Part shown: positions 45,262 to 55,377 of the stretch, piece after piece
Layout of the letters: each line of letters opens with the position of its first letter
Position numbering within the stretch: position 1 is the first letter of the stretch
Assembly (NCBI RefSeq): GCF_001619985.1
Contig: NW_017264193.1
Coordinates: forward strand, 2,609,726-2,673,725
Reading direction: 5' to 3'
Source of the DNA: Xylona heveae TC161
Taxonomy: Eukaryota > Ascomycota > Xylonomycetes > Xylonales > Xylonaceae
Length of the DNA: 64,000 nt
Notes under the pieces: model-generated
What the model was told of the DNA's origin: nothing
What the model saw: the letters and a program-made list of their open reading frames with translations, nothing else
The model's database searches: none
Translations under genes and position numbers: made by a program

Positions 45262-48103
45262 ATGGGTCGAGCAGGTGCCAGTGGGAATGGTAGCGAGAAT
45301 GAGCTCTTCGGAGACGAATACGATCTCAATGGTCTCACCAAGGAAGATTTCTTAGAAATATTTCGTATGGCCCCGCCAGAAGAACAAGAGCGTTTGAGGA
45401 AAGCTGCGCCCCAGCTCATTGAGCAATCTGAGCGCAAAGGAAGCAGCTCCGGTCCTCGCACTGTACCTGAATCTATCATCGACCTCGATGCTGCCAGCGC
45501 CTCTCTGTCCATCGTTCCGGACACTGTCTCCTTTGCTGGCGATGCTGAAGAGCGAATCCAGGCCTTCGTCCTCCGGCACCCCTTCGTCGCGAACCCTCTT
45601 GCACCTCATACAAAGACCGAGAGACGGCGATTCACGGCAAATGTGTATGAATACGCTCGTGCGCTTCAGCTGAGCAGCGAACGAGCAGCAGACAGCGTTC
45701 GCTATGCACGCTCTGTCTTCATCAAGCGCTACAACGAGATGGCCAAGAAGACTCAACAGCTCGAGGCACCAGACCATTGGTATCGCCAGGGCAGCCCATT
45801 CGGCCTCGAGATTGATGACTCTGCGGATGTTCTCCAGTACATGGAAGCACTCATGAGACCCGAGCCCGTCCCTGCCACTTCCCAAGTAAAATCCACCACC
45901 AAAAAGAAGCGCCGTCGCTCGTCCTCGTCTTCGTCTTCGTCAAAATCAGATCGTCGTGCGGAAGCTGATGCGGCTGAAAATGAAGCGACCGGCTTCAGCA
46001 GTCCCGCGAAAGAAAAGTACCGGAACAAGCGACGACAGAAACGCGAGCGCAAACTCGAGATGGATAAGCTAGAAGCAGGGACTGGGCCGGGCAATAAATC
46101 GGATGAGAAGCGCTCGGAAACTCCTGTTGCTAAAGGGAAAGCTGATGACAAGCGAAATGCTAGTCTGAGTGCGACTCCTAGTAAGCCTGAGAAAGGAGAA
46201 AACGACAGTCCGAAGAAACGGAGGCATAGAAAGAAGAGAAAGTCTTCTTCTGCACAGCCGCAGGGCGATTCAACACCCTTGAAAGAGTCTTCCAACGGAG
46301 CCGAGTCTCAAGTCGAAAAGAAGAACGAGAAGAATAAGGAAAACATTAGAAAGCAAGCTGCGCAGGAGACGCCTCAGAAAAAGCAGGGTTTTCGCAGTCC
46401 GATGATTCACCGGCAAGCATAATTGGTGATGAGGTCACGTTAACATCAAGCCAGGCATCGGAGATTGAGCAAGAGCTCAGTAGTCCATCTGAAGGGGAGA
46501 AAGTCCGGCTTGATGATGTGCTTTCTCCCTTGACACTGGAGAGAAGTTCTCCTTGTCCTCCTTGTTCTCCTCCTTTTCGCTCTGATAGCCCGAAAATGCA
46601 AATAGAAGTTTCCTCCTACTCGTCCGAAAAAGGCAGTCGTGCGCCGTCACCATCAAAGGAACCAGACGAGGCAAAAGCAAAAGCAAAAGAATCACCAACC
46701 AAAAGACCCTCTAAGAAGTCTCCTTACTTTTCTTCTTCTACTCCGACAGAGCCTAGTCGTTCTTTCCCAGAACAGCCCGCGGACCCCACCACCACCACCA
46801 TCTCCTCGTCCAACACCGGCACCAAAACCGCCAAAAAATCACCATATTTCACTACTTCTCCACGCAAACCTGCTCCTCCGTCCTCTTTATCCCCTCCATC
46901 ATCCTCTGCGTCCCATGCATCCCCCAAGAAATCCAGAAAACCCAAAGAATCCAACAACCCCTGCTTGACCGCCGGCGACCCACTCTCCTGTATCCCCTTC
47001 CCACCCCTAACCTCCCCAACATTCGGCCTCATCCAAGAAAAATACGCGCACGATCCATTCAAGCTTCTCGTGGCCGTAACCTTACTCAACCGCACCAAAG
47101 GCATCCACGCCATCCCCGCCTTTTACGCACTCATGCAGCGGTACCCCACTCCCCACGCCCTCGCTGCCGCCGACGAAGCCGACGTCGCCAGCCTCATCCA
47201 GCATCTCGGTCTCCATAATACCCGCGCCAAACGATACGTCCAGCTGGCTAAAACGTGGGTTCAAGATCCTCCGTGCCCGGGAAGACGCCATCGTAAGCTC
47301 CATTACCCGAACCGAGGCGACGGTAGAGATATCAAACCCCGCGAGGTAGTCCCCGATGAAGATACGGATCCGCGTAATGGAGCGTGGGAGGTTGCCCATT
47401 TGCCTACCACGGGGCCATATGCGATTGATAGCTGGAGAATCTTTTGTAGGGATGCCTTACGCGGGAAAGCGCCAGATTGGAATGCTGGGAAGGTCGATGT
47501 CGGTGGTGGTGGTGGCGATGCTTCTTCTTCAGCAGCAGCAGATGATGGAGGAGGAGGAGGAGGAGGAGGAGGAGGATCTGCAGTCCCTCTCTCCTCTCCC
47601 CATGTCCCTGTCGTCCCAGACCACGACTCAAGGTCTTCGATGCCACGAGTGGACCTGAACCTGAACCTGAGCCCAGATTCGGTTCCAGACCTAGTTTCCA
47701 ATTCAGATCCACATCCACATCCACATCTACAACCTCCTCTTCCCACGCATGTTCCCGCAGCTGTCCTTGTCCCTCCACATTCTTTGACTCCCTCACATTC
47801 TCTCGCCGTTTCAACTCCTCCAGCACCTTTCGATCCTTTACCCCCTTCACTTCCCTCCGATCCCTTGGAACCCCCCGTAGCTCCGGCTCCGTCTCCAGCT
47901 TTCGAACCAGAATGGAAACGCGTCCTGCCCGCAGACAAAGAACTCTCTGCCTTTCTGCGCTGGATGTGGCTCAAGGAGGGAATTGAATGGGATCCGCGTA
48001 CTGGTAACAAAAGGCCTGCGTCTAGGGAGGTTATTGACCGGGCTACGAGAAGTGGTGGTCAGATTGTTCTTGACGAGATGGGTTTGGATGGGACGCGGAA
48101 GAT

Positions 48104-48140
<37 letters not shown>

Positions 48141-48257
48141 ATGTGGGAACAGAGAGGGGGTCAGGAGCAGGAGACTCAGCCGGAGAAGGGTGTCGGTGAA
48201 GACGTGGATCCGCTTGAGGGTGCGCCACGAGATGCGAAAGGTGATGTGAATGACTAG
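45262..48257 (+). CDS. MBD4-like HhH-GPD DNA glycosylase with long disordered regions
   Basis: Removes mismatched or deaminated bases (thymine or uracil opposite G) in base-excision repair. The glycosylase core lies at ~46995-47475: LIQEKYAHDPFKLLVAVTLLNRT, then the helix-hairpin-helix region IQHLGLHNTRAKRYVQLA and LPTTGPYAIDSWRIFCRD, in which the Asp of YAIDSWRIFC is the catalytic Asp of MBD4. A C-terminal block ADKELSAFLRWMWLKEG matches the end of the fold, but a ~130-residue insert of Gly, Pro, Ser and His runs separates them. The first 1161 nt form an open frame ending at 46422 (a disordered Lys/Ser-rich protein). The frame in use downstream opens at ~46394 and reads SDDSPASIIGDE. Either a weak intron (GTCGAA to TTTTCGCAG, phase-consistent) or a sequence shift joins them. 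Two separate genes are the alternative. Confidence 0.78.
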
Positions 48258-48913
48258 GAAGAAGGGGTTGAGAAAAGTGTAGAAGAGCCGCAGGGCAACG
48301 AGGTTGAAAAGAGTTGAAGAGTTGAAGAGTTGAAGACGTCGTAAAGAATAACCCTTGAAGAAATAGAAGAAAAGACGGGCCAGGGGGTATAGTTGATTGG
48401 AGTAGGAGTCTTTGTCATAGAAACATATTTTGTTTTCATGTGATATCCACTTGTTGCGGACTACAGCGAGATTTAGTATTACTAGAAGTAAAGTTTTAGA
48501 TTTCGAATTCAAATTCAATTGTCAGAATTAAGGCAGCTGAGTAACGTGCCGTAGAAGTAGTGCATGATAATGTAGCCAGCTAGAGAGAGAGAGAAGGGTC
48601 ATGCAAAGTAAAGTTAAATTAAAACTAAATATTAGTTAAAGCGCCCATATTCCGTAGTCGTGATGGTTATTTTTGATATATTCATGAAGAGAGTAAAACG
48701 GGTAGAAGCAAATGGCCAGCGATATGCTTCAAGGGGAATGAAGATTGCGATGAGTAGAGCAAAATAAAGATAACGTGAATGAAGAGGTATAGACATGTAA
48801 TAAGCAAAGATAAAAGGAGAAATAGAACTCCGTAAACCATCGTCATGCCTTAAATTTGCGTTACATTTGGAAAAGAGAAGCGGTGGCATTAATCATTACC
48901 GGTCAAAGTTGAG

Positions 48914-48947
<34 letters not shown>

Positions 48948-49009
48948 ATGCAACACAAAAGGGAGACGCTGGAAAAAAGATTATAACGTCATCATGCTTC
49001 AGTCATCGA
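48258..49009. other. Intergenic between convergent genes, with a 31-nt A run
   Basis: 3' flanks of the glycosylase gene and of the 878-residue protein gene. AT-rich; an uninterrupted A run covers 48914-48944. No gene seen. Confidence 0.5.
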
Positions 49010-51646
49010 CTACCGCCTCGCCATTTCCGCTTCGATATCGCTGCCCTCTTCCTCCACTGGGGCGGGGGTTCGTCTCTCGTTTCTTCGTTTCGGCCGACGG
49101 ATGCGCGAGCTGCTGACATTACTCGCCGAATCATCTGGCGCAAGTTCGCTGAGGCCGTCGTCGATCCATTCGTCATTTTCGCTTTCCCAGCCACCGATAC
49201 CACTTGCCGGCGTGCCAAGTCGGGCGTCGAGATTGGAAGCCATAGAACCCTTTCGAGCCTGCGAGGCGAGTGCTAAACCGGTACTTCGTTCTCTGATTGC
49301 GCTCCGTACGATTTCGGCTTTACTGTGGAGGGCCTCGAAAGCGTCTTCGAGCGCTTCCATGCCCATGTAGATTTCGCGTTCGACTTCTGCGAGCACGGCA
49401 ATTTCGGCTTCTTCATCCATTGGAAGAGGTGCGCCGGGCCCACCGGGAGCAGGGGTGGCGCCTCTAGAGATCGATGATCCAGCACCAGTATTGTTGTTAT
49501 AGAATGGCGTGGATGTGCGGAAGGGTGTTGCAGAGCTACCTCGTTCAGGGCTGTACGGTGTCGGGCCTCTACTGAGTGGCGTCGGACCTCGCGAAGGGCC
49601 GTTAGAGAGAATCGATGCCGTTGGGGGGTACTCGATGCCGCTCCAGAGGAAACCATCGAAGCGGCCTGATACGAGGACATCCCATTCTCCTTGGCTGATG
49701 GCGGCGAGCGTGGCAAGTACAACGTGCAGACTAGAGTTGTTGAGGAGATAAACTGCAGCTTCTGGTTCGCGTGGTGGGGTCGGTAGTCGGTATAATCGCT
49801 GCAAGGCCAGGCCCGTCTTGGATAATTGTTCCGAGTTGATAGATTTGACCGTTGGCGTTGGTGCGCGTGATCCTGAAAATGTTGATGATCGGCCCATGAG
49901 GCTCATGAAGCCCTGGCGCTGTTCTGGCTCAAGACGTGTAAGAATAGCAAAGGTAAGTGTATCGTCGTCAACCTCCTGCGGGGCGCTCGAGGGCTGCTCG
50001 GGCTGAGAGGCCAGCCATTTGTCAACTACATCCTTTGTCTTGCGACTTTGTCGAATGTAGTGCTCCCGAAATTCTTCCGGTACGTCAATGTCAAGCTGTT
50101 GCATTGGAGTGCGCCGTTCCGAGTTGTGAATGCCCAACCCAACGTCTTCATTAATAAGGGAGAATGGAGGCCATTGAGGCAATTCCCGACGACCTGACAC
50201 AAACTCGAGAACCTCTCCCCAACTGACCCATGTCTCTTCTCCTTGTTCTTTTGTATCATTCTTTGACTGGCAAAGGCTGCAGTGACAATGCTCGGATGAT
50301 ATGTTTCGCGCGAAAACAGCTTCGAGCCGGTCGAGTAGCCTTCGAGCAATGGATTTGTAGCCGGTCGCAACAGCAAGTGAGCCTTTCTTTGATAAAACGG
50401 TGGAGTAGTCTTCGAGCAAATCATTGAATGGAGAAAACACCTTTTCGACTTGAGCCCGAGGGGGAGACTGTAACCGCGCCGCGGGGAACTGTTGTGCTAC
50501 AGCGGGTTGCCCTGCTAACATAAAGTTCCTCGGAACCACGCTCGTCAGTCCCCCATTTTGTAATAGGTAGTCGACTCGCGGTACATCCTGCGGCACGACT
50601 GGTGGTGGCGGTGGCGGCGGCGGCGGAGGTGGAGCAGGATAGGCAGACGGATCTCCCGCTGAATATGTAGAATCATAGTCATAATTATTATTTGTTTCAA
50701 TGTGCACTTCGACAACTGGGGTAGCTTTTCGGGTAGGCTCAATGGGCGCAAAATGGGGCTCTCGGCCCGTGGGCGTCCTTGGAGATGAATCTTGACATGA
50801 TACAGGGGACGAACCTCCTCTTGATGAGCGACCAGAAGGCAGGGGTACTGCCTTGCGGTCTCGAGCCACTGAAGTCGCTTGAGAGTCGACCGACAGTGCT
50901 GAGCCAGCCTTTCGTATTCTTTCCACGTTGATCCCTGCTGAGGATGGGCGTTCATTGCGCGAGATGTCCGATTTTTCTTCGACAACCACAGCAGGCTTTG
51001 GCTTGCTTCCGCTTCCCGAAGAGTTCAACTTGGTTGCAGATGATCTTGACGAGAGCTTGCCGCTGCTTTCCTTTTCCTTTGACCGTTTCCGTAGGCTAGC
51101 ACTTGAGGATTTGGATTTTGGTCGTGCGGTCGTGCGTGAGCCGCTATCAACACTCCGCCGGCCCTGTTCCATTTCCTCCCTGACTGTCTCGGCCACTTTC
51201 CTCATGCTGCTCCTGCTTCCACTCCGTGGCCCATCCGGCTCCACAGCAGTAAGCGGTGGGCTGGGAGGAGCTTCATCTCTGGTGGCCTGTCTCGATTGTT
51301 CTTTTGACGAAGAAGTCCGCTTGATTTTGTCTCCAGTCTTTCCATCTAAGGCGGTCGATTCGGGTGTATATGGTGCTGCACCGGGCCGAACTGATTCTTT
51401 GCTGTGTGCTTTGGAGAATGATGGGTACGAAGAAGACGTCATCGAGGAACGCCTACCAAGCTCCGGAATTGACATGGCGGGGGTGTGAATGCTCGATTGC
51501 GTGTCCGAGGTGATTGATTTCTTGTGGGCAACTGATCGACGGTGAGAGTCTTTGATGGTGCTCGAAGATGGTCTTCGCGATGAATGAGAGGACTTTGGAC
51601 GGCTCTTCTCGCCGTTCATGTCCTTTTCTCGATATTTGGACGGCAT
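49010..51646 (-). CDS. Large Ser-rich protein of unknown function
   Basis: Single exon, 878 residues. Residues 1-390 are disordered, Ser/Arg/Lys-rich (SSHSSRRPSSS), with a poly-Pro run near 345 (PPPPPPPPPPP). A folded-looking region covers ~410-680: VEKVFSPFNDLLEDYSTVLSK, KSIARRLLDRLEAVFARNIS, then CHCSLCQ, a short cysteine cluster, and DDTLTFAILTRLEPEQRQGF. A final helix with AEVEREIYMGMEALEDAFEAL precedes an acidic and basic tail. The middle domain looks conserved, probably in filamentous ascomycetes only. I do not recognise it. Cytoskeletal or signalling scaffold roles would fit the composition, but nothing proves one. Confidence 0.75.
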   Translation of the reverse strand: MPSKYREKDMNGEKSRPKSSHSSRRPSSSTIKDSHRRSVAHKKSITSDTQSSIHTPAMSIPELGRRSSMTSSSYPSFSKAHSKESVRPGAAPYTPESTALDGKTGDKIKRTSSSKEQSRQATRDEAPPSPPLTAVEPDGPRSGSRSSMRKVAETVREEMEQGRRSVDSGSRTTARPKSKSSSASLRKRSKEKESSGKLSSRSSATKLNSSGSGSKPKPAVVVEEKSDISRNERPSSAGINVERIRKAGSALSVDSQATSVARDRKAVPLPSGRSSRGGSSPVSCQDSSPRTPTGREPHFAPIEPTRKATPVVEVHIETNNNYDYDSTYSAGDPSAYPAPPPPPPPPPPPVVPQDVPRVDYLLQNGGLTSVVPRNFMLAGQPAVAQQFPAARLQSPPRAQVEKVFSPFNDLLEDYSTVLSKKGSLAVATGYKSIARRLLDRLEAVFARNISSEHCHCSLCQSKNDTKEQGEETWVSWGEVLEFVSGRRELPQWPPFSLINEDVGLGIHNSERRTPMQQLDIDVPEEFREHYIRQSRKTKDVVDKWLASQPEQPSSAPQEVDDDTLTFAILTRLEPEQRQGFMSLMGRSSTFSGSRAPTPTVKSINSEQLSKTGLALQRLYRLPTPPREPEAAVYLLNNSSLHVVLATLAAISQGEWDVLVSGRFDGFLWSGIEYPPTASILSNGPSRGPTPLSRGPTPYSPERGSSATPFRTSTPFYNNNTGAGSSISRGATPAPGGPGAPLPMDEEAEIAVLAEVEREIYMGMEALEDAFEALHSKAEIVRSAIRERSTGLALASQARKGSMASNLDARLGTPASGIGGWESENDEWIDDGLSELAPDDSASNVSSSRIRRPKRRNERRTPAPVEEEGSDIEAEMARR

Positions 51647-53047
51647 TTCTTTATCGAAATGGGGCGTAGTCCTGGACGAAGGCGGTCGGTGGAGTGACTA
51701 GGTCACTGGGAAACTTGGCGGCTAGCTGGAGGTGGTTGGCCCCCGGCTATGACACTTCATTGGCCCCTGCGGCGTCTGTCAAGGGTGTGGGATAGCGCTT
51801 CGTATACAAGTTGCTCACTTATAGCCAAAAATTATTTTGGTCTCGACACTTGAATTTTGATTATTCAAGAGAAAAATTGCTTTTTGAGGATTCACGGAGT
51901 CAATTGTTTTTGAGGTCAGGAAGTGGGCCTTGGTCTCAAATTCATCTCGCTCGAGAAGTCTTTGCATCCTCTACCTATCTCGCCCATCTGTGGACCTGAC
52001 GTGGTCAACGGACAGAGGTAGAGATGAACCGCTTAAACGAGACGACAACAACCGCCCACGCGGCTGGAGTTCATGTCACCCATTCAATTCTTTTGAACTA
52101 ATAGCGACACAGTAATAAGCTCATCCTTCGCCAAAGCTAAGCCCCCTGGGGGATAATAATAACACAACCAACATCGGGCACACCCGCCTCGCTACCATTG
52201 CTGCCTTGCTCACCCCCAGTGGGGCGAGGAACGGCCAACTTCTTCGCTGTCATTGCATATCCAGTGCACCGATAAAAAGCACATGTGATGCTGCAGGATC
52301 CAGGGGAAGATCTATCTCCTCGTTAATAAGCTGATCAATCGGAACCTCGATTCAATTGCGAGCCTGCATTCGCGGCATTGTGCCTATTTGTGCCCGCTCA
52401 CTCAATGCTAACGTCTTATCCGTCACATGCTCACAGTATGCACTGTATATGCCACAGAACGGAACTGGACATCAAACCTAGTCGACCACGGCCAGTGAGA
52501 TTTGCGATCATGAGAGAGCTCCCAAGAAGTATTGATCGGAAATGTTTGGTGGCTTATAGCATTGAAAATGAGCAGCGCAAGTTGGTGTTACATATGTATG
52601 AATTGTCACTGTGAAGCTGCCATGTATGCCAACGAAAAATTTATTGCGGGGTGCATCCTCCAAAATTCTCCAATCGCCTGTATCGTTTTGCACGTCACAT
52701 TGTTATCTGCAGGAGTGGAATTTGAATATCATTCTTTTCTTACACTTCAGGCGCTCTGGCGCCAAGCTACGCTGCTGAGAGCCACGAGAGTCTCCTATCA
52801 AAGCCCTTGTCGACCCCGCAAATGCTCGTCCTATCAAGCTCTCCTACATGGATTCATGCTCTTTGTACAATGAGAGCTTAAAACAACTGAATAAAGAAAC
52901 AAGAGGGAAAAAACGCCATTAACTTGGACAAATCAAAATGATTCAACAATTGCTGACTGCTGCTCTCAACGCAAGGTGCAACACCTGACCCCGACCAAAC
53001 CATTGATCCTCCAAAACATTTCACAAGAATTGAAGTGCACTTCCAGT
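51647..53047. other. 1.4-kb intergenic region
   Basis: Promoter of the large Ser-rich protein gene (left) and 3' flank of PAM17 (right). Open frames of 60-113 codons at 52378-52873 have no domains. No RNA or repeat recognised. Confidence 0.45.
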
Positions 53048-53902
53048 TTACAAGAAAGACTGCTTCTTCTTGTTGTAGGCCCGCTGGTCCTTTAGCCATT
53101 GGCGGTAACCCTGAACGCTGCCAATCTTTTCACCGTAGTAGTCCGGCACCGGGTTGGAGAAGGACTGGGAAGAAGGATCAACCCGGTAACGCTTGATGCG
53201 GTTGTAGAATTCCTTTTCCTTCTGTTCGTGGCGGAAGAAGGGGAAGATTCCTGTTAGCACACACTCTCTCCGTTCCACAATATGTCTCGCCAGTCAAAAG
53301 AGATGCCGTTCAAAACTTACAATTGCAAACTGATTCGACTGCTTGCTCTTGGCGATCTTGAAGATGGCATTCCCCAAAAATGGGCCGGCAAGCCATCCAA
53401 GCGCTCCGAATCCAGCAGTCACCAATCCCAATATCACAAATGGATCCAGGCCAAAGTATTGCCCATTGAGGAGATCTAGATCCTGCTGAGAGAGGACCGA
53501 CATGCCGACAATCGTTGTAGTAATTGACGATCCGATAGATGCAGCAAGATTATACCGCCGACGGACCTTGCGCAGGTGCAGAAAGGTGTTCCAATCGAGC
53601 TTGCCCTCAGCAGGTTCAGTGGAGGCGGAAGACGTTGATCGCGCAGAGGTGGAGGTAGAAGACGAGGAAGCATATCTGGTCAAGATTCTGACTGGCGTGA
53701 CGTTGGCAGAAGAGGAGAACGACGTCGCCGTAGAGCACCATGGTTGGACGGTGATGGAAGCGGGTGACCGCTCAACGGGAAATTTCCGAGCAAACGGCCG
53801 TGAGGTTGTAGAGAAAGCGCTGGAAAACTGGAATGGTGCTGATTGAACTCTGCTTGAAAGCACCGCCGCACGCAGCGGAGATGCAGATGTCGTGCACAAC
53901 AT
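53048..53902 (-). CDS. pam17: PAM17, subunit of the mitochondrial import motor
   Basis: Part of the presequence-translocase-associated motor at TIM23. Exons 53902-53321 and 53221-53048 give 251 residues. The start at 53902 (MLCTTSASPLRAAVLSSR) gives a normal mitochondrial presequence; an in-frame ATG at 53998 would add 32 residues. LDWNTFLHLRKVRRRYNLAASI leads into two inner-membrane helices (SSITTTIVGMSVLS and ILGLVTAGFGALGWLAGPFLG). The second exon supplies KEKEFYNRIKRYRVDPSSQ and NPVPDYYGEKIGSV, the conserved matrix-side end of Pam17. The intron acceptor GAACAG keeps phase, with GCTAAC as branch site. Confidence 0.94.
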
Positions 53903-53998
53903 GGTTGATCGTTTGGATTGCGGAGAGTTGAAGTTGTCTATTAGATGCCTGATCCTCCCCGAGGCTTGACGGAGCTCTTTCGCCGTGGTTATCGTCAT

Positions 53999-54575
53999 AA
54001 TTGCCGAAAGTCTTAGCGAAGGTCGGCGCTTCTCGCTACGCTGGGCAACTTTAGCCGGAGCCGTATGGCATTTACTTTTCTGTGAATATCTGGCAATGTT
54101 ATGTCCATCACAAGAGAAGAGCAGAATCCTATATTATGAATAATTCATATGATTTTGAATTGTCTCCTGTATTCATTATGTGGTATTTCCAAGTTGTCCT
54201 TTGCAAATCATACCCCATATCTCATACATGACTTTGAAATCCTTGAAAAGATGCCAGAACAAATATGATTTCAGACCCTACAGTTGTCACCGATTCCTGT
54301 GGATTCAAAAATACGTCTTTCAAAAGTATCCATTACGATGAATTGTCCGACATGAAAGACAATCATCTATCACGTCTGTATATAAATAGGAAAAGTCCGA
54401 ACTAGCTTAAAAAAACAATCAACAAACTCCATTCATGACGCCTCAGAAATCATGCAATTCCCTCGTAACGCTCATCTCGAGCGTACTCCATTCCTTTCCC
54501 AAACATGCATCAGTCCAAGTGCTCTCTTTTGCCAGACCATGGTCGCTCTACCCAATCGCAGGCAGCTTGGACGCA
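53999..54575. other. Intergenic, PAM17 promoter and SLX9 3' flank
   Basis: AT-rich, no gene or RNA recognised. Confidence 0.5.
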
Positions 54576-55188
54576 TCATGCCGTCTTGAACTCCGGCTTC
54601 TGCTCCATCGTCTGGGAGATGAATCCACGCAACGCCGCCCATCTATCTGAGGTAGTAGATGGTGTCGGTGCAGCCTGGACGCTTGAAGCAGCATCATTAG
54701 ATGAAGGCTGGTTTGGCCGAGACTCCACCATCTGTGCCATATTCCTTGCGAACCGCTCCATTTCCATCTTCTCCAGCTTATCCTTGCGCTTCATAGCACC
54801 AGGTCTGGACTTCAAACTCTTGTGACGTATCCGCGCTGTCGCAGTCTCATCTTGCACCTCGTCATCGTCATTGTCGGGCAAGGCGCTGACGAGCGAGTCA
54901 AGGTCCGCCACCAGCTTCTTGGATGGCCGTCTGCGCTTCTTGGTGTTAGAGTTGGCTTTCTCAATCTTTGACAGAAAGGCAGAATGCTTGATCGTGCGCT
55001 TGTCTTTTTTGGTGTTTGCAAATCCCGTATCAAAAGCTGTCGCAACGGGTCTTGAGGCGGCCGCTGCATTGGTCTTCGCCGCTGCCCGGCTTCGGATGGA
55101 GGATCGCTTTCCAGCTGTGGGTGCCTATATGAATCTCAGTATCCAAATTACATGACGCTAGAATGTTTTGATTGAATAAACTTACCAT
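54576..55188 (-). CDS. slx9: Ribosome biogenesis protein SLX9
   Basis: Pre-40S factor needed for ITS1 processing and export. The initiator ATG (55188-55186) is alone on its exon, followed immediately by GTAAGT; exon 2 is 55124-54576 and opens APTAGKRSSIRSR, giving 183 residues. Exon 2 has no good upstream ATG, which supports the split. Landmarks are TKKDKRTIKHSAFLSKIE, KKRRRPSKKLVADLDSLVSALPD, and a C-terminal block KLEKMEMERFARNMAQMVE then RWAALRGFISQTME, all of the SLX9 family. It is divergent from UBA4 with only 189 bp between starts, so the promoter is shared. Confidence 0.88.
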
Positions 55189-55377
55189 TCTCAACAAAGG
55201 AGGGGTTTTGGCACAGCGAAGAATTGGAAATTGAGTGAAATGTGTTCTTGTGTTGAATGTGAGAGATCGAAAGATCGAAAATATCTTATCGCGTCTTATC
55301 GATAAGCACGCTTCACAGGCAAAAAGTAAACGCCAAGTCGTCCGACGTTTCTCCGCTACAAACAACAAATTCTCACG
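55189..55377. promoter_or_regulatory. Bidirectional promoter SLX9-UBA4
   Basis: Only 189 bp between two divergent starts. ATCGATAAG and CGATCTTTCGA-like short palindromes occur at 55262-55304, but no named element is certain. Confidence 0.45.

Noticed and set aside
47303-48010. 235-codon minus-strand open frame
   Set aside because: Antisense of the repeat-rich glycosylase region; composition is explained by the repeats.
48914-48944. 31-nt A run as the tail of a retroposed copy
   Set aside because: The DNA before it shows no homology to a gene or element, and no flanking target-site duplication was found; a simple homopolymer is enough.
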